Shown here: piece after piece, positions 1 to 9,105 of the stretch | How positions within the stretch are numbered: the stretch's first letter is position 1 | How the letters are laid out: the number at the start of each line of letters is the position of its first letter | Source of the DNA: Berghia stephanieae | Taxonomy: Eukaryota; Mollusca; Gastropoda; Nudibranchia; Aeolidiidae | Assembly (NCBI GenBank): GCA_034508935.3 | Contig: CM067443.1 | Span: forward strand, 3,964,972 to 4,028,971 | Length of the DNA: 64,000 nt | Reading direction: 5' to 3' | Made by a program: the position numbers and the translations under genes | Notes under the pieces: model-generated | What the model was told of the DNA's origin: nothing | The model's input: only the letters and a program-made list of their open reading frames with translations | Databases searched by the model: none

Positions 1-2723
1 AATGTGTCGGATGTCAGTTGTGAACTCGGATATGGCAGATAAGTGCCTTTGTTGACGAGCTGACCATGGTTCAGTTGATTTGGACATGGCATGGATTAAT
101 GGTTTATGGTCAGTAAAAATAGCGAATTGTCTCCCTTCAATGATGAAACGGAAATGACGGATGGCTAAGTGAATGCCAAGCAACTCCCTATCAAAGGTAC
201 TGTATTTCTGTTCAGGTTTACGTAACTGCCTGCTGAAAAATGCCAATGGTTCCCAATTACCTTGATGATTAAGTTGTTCAAGGACAGCGCCCACAGCTTG
301 GTCGGAGGCGTCAGACGTTAAAGCGAGGGGTGAGTTCAAGCAAGGATGGGCTAACATTGTAGCGTTACTTAGTGCATTTTTACCGTCAGTAAAGGCTTTC
401 AACATTTCTTGCGTCCACGTAAGTGCTTGACGTTGTTTTTTGACTTTCAAAGCACTATATAGGGGTCGAAGTATTTCAGCTAGTCTCGGAATGAAACGAT
501 GGTAAAAATTCAACATCCCGAGGAACTCTTGAAGTGACTTGATGGTTTTTGGTTGTGGAAATTGTTTAACAGCCTCAATTTTTGTCGCCATTGGGACAGA
601 TCCAGAATGCGAGATGTGATGGCCAAGGAAGTTAAGAGATCTCACGCCGAAAAGACATTTCTCAAGACGGATAACGAGGCCTTGGTTTCTAAGTCTTTCG
701 AATACGATTTTGAGATGTTCCATGTGTTCTGCCTCAGTTGAACTTGCAACCAGAATGTCGTCTAAATAACAAAATACGCAGTCTAAATCTTGTAAAATGG
801 AGTCCATTAAACGTTGGAATGCTTGTGCTGCATTTTTTAATCCAAATGGCATTCTTAAGAACTCCCAAAGGCCGAAAGGGGTTATCACTGCCGTTTTTGG
901 GACGTCTTCTGGAGCGACTGGAATTTGGTGGTATCCTCTGACAAGGTCGATCTTCGAGAAGATGATCTTACCGTCTAAGTTTGCTGTAAAATCATGAATG
1001 TGTGGGACAGGATATCGATCTGGTATAGTAGCATCGTTAAGTCGACGAAAATCTCCGCAGGGACGCATTGTGCCATCAGCCTTGGGGACCATGTGTAATG
1101 GGGAAGCCCAAGGGCTCTTTGATTTTTGAATTATGCCCATTTTCTCCATTTCGAAAAATTCTTTTTTTGCACACAAGAGTTTTTCTGGAGCCAGGCGACG
1201 AGCACGTGCGAATACTGGGCGACCTTTGGTTGTGATGAAATGTTGCACGCCATGTTTCACAGTTGCCGTTGAAAATGTTGGTTGAAGTAGTTCTGGATAG
1301 TTATTCAATAATTTTCTGAATGTATTGCAGTTCGGCTCGAGTGGTGAGAGTTCGGCGTTTGCGCAAACTGAACTTACTGAACAAGGTACGTGCGAAAACG
1401 TTTCAGCGTCGATAAGGCGTCGACCGCGAATATCCACAAGCAGATTATGATGACGTAGAAAATCTGCTCCAAGTAGGGGACGTTTGACATCAGCTTTGAT
1501 AAGTCGTGCATTGAATGAACGCGATCCAATACGTATGTTAGTTTCGAAGCATCCGTATGTTTTTATTGTAGAACCATTAGCAGCTTGTAATGCGAGATCG
1601 GAGGAACCCAAGCTTTTGTCTGGCGCAGAGGCGGGTGTGACAGATACTTGAGCTCCAGTATCTACTAAAAAACGTCGGTTTGAATTTTCATCGACGACGA
1701 TGAGTTGGAGATTTTTTGATGTGGGCGCGTTGGCTGAGTAAGAATCCGGGTCGACAGCAGAATTTACTGTTGACCCGGCTTGGCGTTTCCCTGGTTCTTC
1801 TTGTTTTTCTTAAATGAATTGAAGAGTTTGCATGTTTGTGCACATCGACGGGCATTTGAACCAAACCGTTGATGGTACCAGCAGAGGGAATCTATTTCAC
1901 TGGTCATGGTTGGTGTGTCAACTTCACAAGTAGTATGAGAAATTGAAAAGGAGTTAGAGTTTGAGTGAGCAGCGTAGAAAAAATTGTCAGCTTCTCTGGC
2001 AAGTGCCCTGTAATCATCCAGGTTGGACGAGTTTGCTAATGGAAGTCTGATGTTTGCTGGAAGTTGTCTTAAGAATAACTGTCTGAAGAGCAGACAGGGC
2101 TTGTGTTTGCCAAGGAGCACTAACATCCTGTCCATTAACTCAGATGGCTTTAAGTCGCCCAAACCATTCATGTTGAGTAGAGATTCCGCTCTCTCTGTTT
2201 CCGAAAGGCCGAACGCAGACAGCAGGAAGTTTTTCAGTATTTCATATTTACCTTCCTTGGGTGGTGATGATAGAATAGCAAGGGCTCTAGTTGCTGTGTC
2301 TGAGTCTAAGGCAGCCACTACATAGTAGTACTTTGTTTCATCGCTTGCTATATCGCGTAAGGCAAATTGTGCCTCGCTTTGTGCAAACCACGCTGAAGGA
2401 CAAGTGGTCCAGAATGTGGGCAATTTCAATGCTACGGCGTCGATAGACATGTTTATTATTATAATGTTCTTGTGAAGAGTTGAACTGGTAAATAGTAATA
2501 ATAATAATATATACCTATCTCTTAAGTTGTTTTAAGTCGGGGTCACCAATGTAGCATCTACTTTACTGGAAACAACAAACAATGAAAGCAATGTGTAGTG
2601 AATTTTATAAATTTAATGAGTTCTCTCGTGTTTACGTTTTGTCTGATCTGGCGTGTAGAGTAGTCTTGCAGTCAGCAGTATGTGGTAAGTCTTCGTAGTT
2701 CGTAGGAAACGGAGATCGCCACA
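1..2723 (-). mobile_element. CsRn1-like Ty3/Gypsy LTR retrotransposon, cut by the window edge
   Basis: A Ty3/Gypsy-type LTR element of the CsRn1 group on the minus strand, inserted into an older LINE. Parts, read 5' to 3': LTR (2723-2550), a primer-binding site at 2548-2534 that starts TGGTGACCCCGAC and matches a tRNA-Trp 3' end, a gag frame (2450-1764), then pol running off the left edge. The gag product ends with a C-x2-H-x9-C-x3-C finger (starting CWYH), the finger spacing known for CsRn1-type Gag. In pol, an aspartic protease DTGA motif lies near 1.65 kb, the reverse transcriptase YLDD motif near 0.76 kb and the start of RNase H near 0.3 kb. The visible part looks largely whole, though I did not check it base by base. 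The open gag suggests a fairly young copy. The second LTR is outside the window, so age cannot be set by LTR comparison. Confidence 0.85.
2550..2723 (-). repeat. LTR of the CsRn1-like element
   Basis: The proposed LTR is about 174 bp with TG...CA ends. Its inner end lies one base from the tRNA-Trp-type primer-binding site. Its outer end is placed where the LINE coding sequence resumes (TGTGGCGATC on the minus strand). The inner end is well supported; the outer end is inferred because the partner LTR is out of view. Confidence 0.5.
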
Positions 2724-3105
2724 CCATCCATTTTATTCTGAGTAGCTTACGCATGCACCTGTTTACGAAAATCTGTACCCTCCTTATACATGCCTGTGAT
2801 GCGTTCCAAGTTTCACATCCATACAGTAGGACAGACTTCACGTTTGAGTTGAAAAGTCTTAGCTTTAGTTGAAGGGAGATATCTTTAGTTCTCCAAACTC
2901 TGTTCAAAGATGTGAATGCAGCCTGTGCCTTTCCTATTCGTGCTTTCACCTCTGCTTCCGTGCCTCCATCCTTGTCAATTATACTTCCGAGATAGCAGAA
3001 AGTGTCTATATCTTCGAGTTCCTGATCTTTTACTTTGATCTGCTCCCTTTGACGCGTACCTATCCTCAAGACCTTTGACTTTGCAGGAGATACAATTAAA
3101 GGACA
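2724..3105 (-). mobile_element. LINE reverse transcriptase, C-terminal fragment
   Basis: The minus strand encodes the tail of a non-LTR retrotransposon RT: FCYLGSIIDKDGG, then a KARIGKAQAAF segment, then VKSVLLYGCETW. These are the post-RT motifs of a LINE type common in invertebrates, and the clade is not settled here. The LTR element interrupts the 3' side at 2723. The 5' side ends near 3105 in an A/C-rich tract. The relic at 59.0-59.76 kb seems to be the RT core of the same broad family. Confidence 0.75.
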
Positions 3106-3240
3106 CAAAAAAAAAACCCGCAACAACAAAACCCCCCCAAAAAACAAACAAAACAAACAAAATACATTACAAAAACAAACAAACAAATAACAACAAATCA
3201 ACAAAAAGTAACAACAAATGTAAACAAAAGAAAACAAAAA
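3106..3240. repeat. A-rich low-complexity tract
   Basis: A-rich DNA with interspersed C (AAC and AAAC units). The small open frames over it are composition artefacts. The following 3241-3755 stretch holds no gene or repeat that I recognise. Confidence 0.7.
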
Positions 3241-3753
3241 AGCGGAGGAAGCAGGACAAGGTAGAATATGTCAAAACCCGGTGGGTTAATATAAAAACAA
3301 GAAATTAACGGGAAAAAGTCAATGTAAATTAGCCATGACAAATTTGTATAAACTGATGGACAATCTATCCCTCCCTTCCCCATCTTTCCCATTAAAAAGA
3401 CATTAAAGTATAAAAACAATGAAACGCCAAAACAAGAAATGGTAAAAGAGAATGCTTAAACAAACCTATTGAATTTGCATTTCACCGAGCAAGGTAAACA
3501 TTCAAAACTGTGGCATAAAACACATACCACAAAATATTATAATGTTTATTAAGCAAGGGCAGCAAGTGCATGAATATTCATGTTAATAAAGCAAACCTTT
3601 TAAGTTGTGGGACCAAAATATTAGGAGGTTTCTAAATGATGTTTCACAGCGCACTTTCAATTGACCCCGACCCTATTTCTTTAAAGATTAGATGATGCGT
3701 ACTCCTCTGAGAGGGGAGGCTTGTAGTTTAAGTTTAATCTCTTGGAGTACAAA

Positions 3754-3756
<3 letters not shown>

Positions 3757-3807
<51 letters not shown>

Positions 3808-3825
3808 CCCCTCTTTCTCTCTGTA
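3757..3825. repeat. (CT)n microsatellite
   Basis: An imperfect CT dinucleotide run broken by CCT and CCC. Nothing gene-like was seen from here to the A-rich tract at 4.23 kb. Confidence 0.9.
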
Positions 3826-4230
3826 TGCGAGCGTATTTCAAATAACAGAACAATCGTATGACTCATGTTTGATTCATTTTCACGTGAACAATGCAGGGCA
3901 ATTAACTTTCATGAGATAAATTGAGAACTGTCACTCGCTAGGTGTCATCAATGTACGTCATTCATTCACAACTTTCGTCACTCCAAAAACGTTCTCGGCT
4001 GTATGAATGAGTGAAAAGTGATCATTTATTTGACAGCGAACAAACACGGCCAGACGTATGAACATGCGTATTATTTCCGGTTGATCTCGGTGCTTAAAAC
4101 TCTATCTTAAGCTCAATTTATGAAATGTAATTTGAAACTGTGTAGAGTGACTTGTGTTACTTGAACTAGAATAACAATCAAATTGCCTTAACCTCCGATC
4201 ATTTTAACTCAGTTCACTTCATCTACAGCA

Positions 4231-4403
4231 TTGCCCCCCCCCCCAAAAAAAAAAAACAAAACAAACAAACAAACAAAAAAAAAAAAAAAAAACAAAAAAA
4301 ACAAACAAAAAAAAAACACAAAAAAAACAAACAAACAAACAAAACAAAAACAAAACAAACAGACAAAAAAAAAAACAAAAGCAAAAAACAAAAAACAAAA
4401 CAA
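4231..4403. repeat. A-rich tract, possible SINE poly(A)-like flank
   Basis: About 170 bp of A with scattered C after a C10 run. It directly abuts the 3' side of the SINE-A copy at 4405-4632, so it may be the expanded tail of that insertion. Confidence 0.6.
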
Positions 4404-4404
4404 A

Positions 4405-4632
4405 TTTGAGCTTTGTAGAGTGAGACATAACGCCTGTTAGTCGATATTACATTTTTTTTCAATAGAGACAACACTGTTAACGGCCAGGTACTCATTTTAC
4501 ACCTGAATATGATGAGAGAATGTAAGTAAAGATTATTTTCCGAGGACTCAACTATGCGCCGAGCCAGGATCGAACCCAGGACCTTCTGATCCGAAAGCGA
4601 TTGTCAATACCACTAGACCACATAGTCGCAAT
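4405..4632 (-). mobile_element. tRNA-derived SINE, family A, partial
   Basis: Read on the minus strand it starts GCGACTATGTGGTCTAGTGG (tRNA-like with an A box) and contains GGTTCGATCC (B box). A family body follows (GCGCATAGTTGAGTCC..., ACTCACATTCTCTCA-like, GTACCTGGCC). The same body recurs at 6.2, 8.05, 27.66, 36.38 and 41.84 kb. The 3' end is missing here and replaced by the A-rich tract. Confidence 0.8.
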
Positions 4633-4959
4633 GATACCACATTAACGCGGTAAATCACATATTAGGATTTGAGGCCTGTTTATTTATTTATTTTTTGCTC
4701 ACAGTTTAGTGTTGTCCAATAGCAATTTCAAGTATCACATAATATTATAAACAGTTTGGAGCTGTCAGAGGGGAGGAGACCCATCGAAAGAATGATGCCA
4801 ATTATTTTTATACTAAGATACTTTGATGAAATGTAACCGATCAATCTACTACCCCCCCCCCCCCTTTTCCAAGAATAAAAGGGATTCAAATACTTTTCAT
4901 ACAATCAATTTGTCAATAATAAGAAAATAAAACTATATTTTATAACAAATGGACTCTCG

Positions 4960-5220
4960 GAAGCGCAATTGGGAGAGCAGTCACTTCACACACAATGGTA
5001 CCTATTTCAATCTCGTGTGAAGTCGAGATTTTATTCTGACCCCCCCCCCCCCCCCCCCACCATTGTCCATCCAGCAATGATTGAATGGCTGAGTCTGTCA
5101 GATCTGGGGGAGAGTACTTTGCGATAGACTATCCAGATGGTAGCAAGCAATTGCTATTGCCGTTTTACGGATAAAATCCGGCTCATGGGCCTTATGGCTC
5201 GGAAGAGCATCTTTTAACAT
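4960..5220 (+). mobile_element. tRNA-derived SINE, family B, diverged copy
   Basis: It matches the family B body: a tRNA-like head (AATTGGGAGAGC...), TCTGACC, CCATCCAGCAATGATTG, GTCAGATCTGG, a tail with GCTCATGGGCC and GGAAGAGC. The CCC at the TCTGACCCC position has grown to a run of about 18 C (5041-5058). Confidence 0.7.
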
Positions 5221-5467
5221 AAAGACAATGGAAATTCAATTTAGAAATTTGTCACGCTCTCATTTTAGATATTTTAATTTTAGACAAAATATGTATGTAA
5301 ACATAATTTTTATGTAAATTAAAATTAGTATCAACTTTTAAGCTTAGGGTTAAAAACGTATTATGTCCTTGATATTTTACGTAAAAATAGTAACTCGAGA
5401 AAATAAACTTTCCGTGACTGGGTATGAAAACTCAGGTGTCCGGAGGCATTGAACCTCAGACTTCATC

Positions 5468-5472
5468 ATGAG
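5468..5472 (+). CDS. possible start exon of the unrecognised + strand gene
   Basis: An ATG at 5468 is followed after two bases by a GT (AG|GTATTT). It leaves phase 2, exactly what the exon at 5878 needs: the join reads Met-Ser-Ser-Leu-Leu-Lys. The resulting intron is 405 nt, of which about 260 are a piggyBac-type MITE, so the ancestral intron would have been about 150 nt. This is inference from phase and spacing; the donor is only moderate and another start further upstream is possible. Confidence 0.3.
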
Positions 5473-5571
5473 GTATTTATTGAACGTCAGGTCTCATGGA
5501 GATCAAGTTTTTATTACCAGCCAAGGACGGCTTGTTTTGTTGAAGATTCTTTCTTGTATTTTTTCTCCTGC

Positions 5572-5833
5572 TTAACCCTCTCCTTATCAACTATAGAAAA
5601 TCGTCACATTCGTTACGATACAACCAACATTTTTCTTATTCAAATTTCTTTTGTACATCAAACATTTTAAAGAAAATGAACATTGTGTGTTGTACAGCAG
5701 GTTGTGCTAAAGAAATTATATATCGCAAGAACTTTACAGCTATTGTGTCCGAGTGATGAAAAATATATTTTGTGTTAGTTGGGTGTGGCGTTTTGGGGAA
5801 AATCCTGAAATTGGCTGGTAAGGAGAGGGTTAA
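5572..5833. mobile_element. piggyBac-type MITE (254 bp, TTAA target duplication)
   Basis: A 254-bp element flanked on both sides by TTAA. The ends are inverted repeats starting CCCTCTCCTTA. A second copy of nearly equal length lies at 47381-47644. TTAA duplication is the hallmark of piggyBac insertion. It has no coding capacity. It sits 44 bp upstream of the acceptor of the 5878-6136 exon. Confidence 0.8.
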
Positions 5834-5877
5834 TCTGGTACTGTAGCAAATTAGAACGTGTAAATTACAGATTTCAG

Positions 5878-6136
5878 TTCTCTTCTTAAAAACCTCCCAG
5901 ATGAGTTCATCTCTTTTCTTCGTTCTCCCGAATGGGGAGGATGGAAAATTGTACGACTGATCAGTGGAGATCTTCTCCAGAGAATCCTCACCGCTCTTTA
6001 CACGATGGAATCTAGAAGGATGATCTTTACACGCAATGCCAAAGCGTATCTTAACAATGGTTGGTGGAAGAGTTCGTCGAGGGAAATTGCGAAAGAAATG
6101 TCTGAGATGAATGGTTCAACTAGTAAAATAGAAGAG
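5878..6136 (+). CDS. exon of the unrecognised + strand gene
   Basis: An open frame of 86 codons is bounded by a TTTCAG acceptor (exon starting 5878 with one base completing a codon) and a GAAGAG|GTATTC donor in phase 0. The product reads SSLLKNLPDEF..., with EWGGWK, GDLLQRILTALY and NNGWWKSSSREIAKE: mixed, Trp-rich and helical in look, unlike the repeats around it. It joins in frame to the large exon at 9106. I do not recognise a family. A second acceptor (ACAG, exon from 5871) is possible. A stop codon in this frame just upstream (near 5861) shows that the frame does not extend further back without splicing. Confidence 0.6.
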
Positions 6137-6202
6137 GTATTCTCAGTTTACAACACTTTTAGATTGTTTTGCTTTAAAAAGTGCACGATTTAAAAAACGT
6201 TG

Positions 6203-6505
6203 TGCTTTTATATAGCGCAATATCCACTTATTGTGCTCCAAACACTTTACAATGGCTTTCAAACCAAACAGCAACACTTTACACGTAGAACAAGGCCTGA
6301 TGCCTGAATGTCTATAATAATGTAATTTTGTTTTTGACTGAGAAAACGCTGTTACTGGTCAGGTTCACATTTGGGTGCGGTGAAAGAATGTGAGTAAAGA
6401 GCCTTTTACAAGAACTAAACTTTGCGCCGCCAAAAGTGAGACTCGAACCACGGACTTATCGGTCCGGAGGCTAGTGTCATACCACGATACCACAAAGCCG
6501 CACAT
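6203..6505 (-). mobile_element. tRNA-derived SINE, family A, near full length
   Basis: The head lies at the high-coordinate end (GCGGCTTTGTGG, then a GGTTCGAGTC-like B box). The 3' tail lies at the low end, reading GCGCTATATAAAAGCACA on the minus strand. It lies in the intron between the two exons of the + strand gene. The tail resembles the 3' end of the L2/CR1-like LINE at 57.5 kb. Confidence 0.8.
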
Positions 6506-7022
6506 CCTAGTTATTATTCGAAATTAATTTTATCCATTTTTCCGAGTTCCAAGTTCGAAAACCATTGATGGCAATGTCGTTTACATTAATTCATTCACCA
6601 GCGTTGACGGAGTGTCAAATTGGAAGAACCTGTCTAACGATTGCTCTGAATTTTGAAGACCATTTACTTTATCTATTCCACCAAAGAAGTATTGAGATTA
6701 ACATATTCTAATATCTTCATGAGTACTAATAAATTCATCTTTTTAACAATGCTAAAAAGCCCTTTTTTAATACAAGTTGGTTTATTCAGAAGACAATGTT
6801 TTAAGTGAGTCTTTGATAGGGCTAGATAAGGCTGAGTTTTGAAATTTAATATCAAAAGAGGAAATCTCTGCGTCTCCATAGGATTTGAACAAAAAACGTT
6901 TTGATTAATCGATAATTACTACGCCATTGGCTAAAATAATTCCTGTCATTCTATCGCGTCAAAAGATGGGAACGTCCGTTATTTATTCATGGACTAGTCT
7001 TGCGGAACTTGACAAGGAAAAG

Positions 7023-7023
<1 letters not shown>

Positions 7024-7105
<82 letters not shown>
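7024..7105. repeat. (TA)n microsatellite
   Basis: About 80 bp of alternating TA. Open frames of alternating Ile-Tyr over it are not genes. The rest of the intron, 6506-7023 and 7106-8045, shows nothing that I can name. Confidence 0.95.
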
Positions 7106-8045
7106 CATACATATATAACAGGCAGACGTGTGTACTCGTGCTGTGCAATATTTTGGATTGTACGAACATTTCATTGGGATTTTTACTTATATTCTTATTT
7201 CGGACGACAAGTGTTCATTTTGTGTTATATATAATATCTTATTATTCCAACATGAATATTGTGATAAATATTAGATTTTTAAATATGGATGGTATCAATT
7301 TTATGGGAGATAATCATTTTTCATTGTTTATATTTAATTGCATTTTTACAACTAGTCACCAAAGCTTTTACCGTGACAACCTGTTTTTACCATTTGATTT
7401 TAATCCAAAAGGAAAGTGATTGTCAACATACATCTATTTTAAAACATGCCAACCGTCCCCCCCGTGATGGATCTCGGACACAGAAATCAATTAACATCCA
7501 AATACTCTTCAACAGTCGTAACGTCACTTCCTTCCTAATGACGCACTTCCTTCCTAATGACGCATGGTAACTTAGTAACACTGACTCTAAACTATCGGAA
7601 CAATGGCGGACGCCGTATGAAATATTTCTCCGGCGAGCATAAAAGCGTAACCAGAGGAAAAAAAATTCATAAATTTGATCATGTTTTGACTTTTACACAC
7701 TCTGATCACAAGGCATATGAAAAGTTCTAGTCAGCATGAAGAATAAAAAGTAATGATTTTCTTTGTTAGAACCAAGATGACCGCCGTTGCCGGGCGGCGT
7801 GACATCAGACTACTGAATTCTATTGGTCATCGTCCACCTCCCTACCCAACAGACGACTAAAAATATCTAATTTGACATCAGATGTCACGACAACACCCAT
7901 AAGAACATCTGCCGCACTGAGAACACAATCACCAACTATCAACATCATCCCTTCCCCGATCCATGTGAATCTTTACAAATTATTTAAATCTTTACAAATT
8001 ATTTCTCATACCACCTCTACCCGCCCCAAAAAGTCTTTATAACGT

Positions 8046-8215
8046 ATTGGATACCTGTTAACGGCCAGGTACTCATTTTACACCTGAGGTAGATGAGAGA
8101 ATGTGAGTTAAGAGTCGTTTCCAAGGACTCAATTATGCGCCGAGCGAGGCTCAAGCCCAGAACGTTTCGATCCAAAAGCGAGTGTCATACCACTAGACCA
8201 CATAGCCGCAACTAT
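8046..8215 (-). mobile_element. tRNA-derived SINE, family A, partial
   Basis: It carries the head (GCGGCTATGTGGTCTAGTGG on the minus strand) and the body (CTCGGCGCATAATTGAGTCC, GTACCTGGCCGTTAACAGG). The 3' tail is absent. Confidence 0.8.
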
Positions 8216-8843
8216 GAAATGATCTTTCATCATACGTTATCGATCGAGGTTGATTGAAACAGAGTTTAGTAGAATTCATTTGTGAACGAGCGACCTGGAC
8301 AGTTTGTAAGTAATCAAACATTTTAAGGTAAGATAGGGATTCCCGTATTATATATTTAAAATACAACATGGTAATTTATGATCCAAAACGTTTTTTTAAA
8401 ACTGGGAGTCAATGAAATTCACACAATAGAGGAAGAGAAAGCGAATGTCTTTTTTGTTTATATATTAATTTTACGACACTTTTTAATGATCTAGTTGTGA
8501 TAGAATCATTGTTGTTACAGGTGTTCAAATTGCGTCAATATTTAGGTAATAATTCGACTCTAAAAACGGGTACATTTCTCCTATGAAAGTTTTGCATCAA
8601 TAAGCGAATGTATTATCTATCATTTATCAATTAAAATTCTTAAAATAGCTTATATATGAGGAAAAAATATCTTGACGCCGTCAAAACAAGACCTAGATTA
8701 TTTTATAATTAGATGCAAATGACCCGAACTATGCTGCAATTGACCCTTATTAGTATTAGTAGTGTCATGCGCATCCAACCAACATTTTGTTTATGCCGTT
8801 GGCCCGTGAATAAATTCAGGCTGTTTACTCGGAGGGAAATATC

Positions 8844-8844
<1 letters not shown>

Positions 8845-8873
<29 letters not shown>
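8845..8873. repeat. 29-base G homopolymer
   Basis: An uninterrupted run of about 29 G in the last intron of the + strand gene, about 230 bp upstream of its acceptor. The exact length is doubtful because homopolymers this long are hard to sequence. It could form G-quadruplex structure. Confidence 0.9.
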
Positions 8874-8876
<3 letters not shown>

Positions 8877-9105
8877 GACCATAGTTTTCATAGCCAAAAT
8901 GCCCCTGTCGATTTTGGCAGAAAAGTTTTAATTAGTCTATGAAGCGTAAGCTTTCATATAGAGGAATGGTCACATGAATTTAGGACTACCAGCCGAATTT
9001 ATTGGGTATATCAGATTCAGATTTCAACGTCCGCAACTTTAATATGATGTGCCAAATATGCAGAAGGATTTTTAAAATGTTACTGTTTATTCCATGTCAT
9101 TTCAG

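Noticed and set aside
1764-2450. host gene for a 228-residue protein
   Set aside because: Its CHCC finger, the neighbouring tRNA-Trp primer site and the downstream protease/RT identify it as LTR-element gag.
4209-4495. Phe-rich hydrophobic minus-strand proteins
   Set aside because: They come from the A-rich tract. Similar frames at 17.8, 41.3 and 44.4 kb are also artefacts.
6983-7174. Ile-Tyr repeat proteins
   Set aside because: They are translations of a TA microsatellite. The same holds for frames over the TA, GA, AAT and CTT runs at 14.9, 24.6, 31.7, 50.9, 52.4, 54.7 and 62.7 kb.
9094-9105. ATG at 9094 as start of the large + strand protein
   Set aside because: It lies within a strong splice acceptor (CATGTCATTTCAG). 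The following exon joins in phase to the coding exon at 5878-6136.
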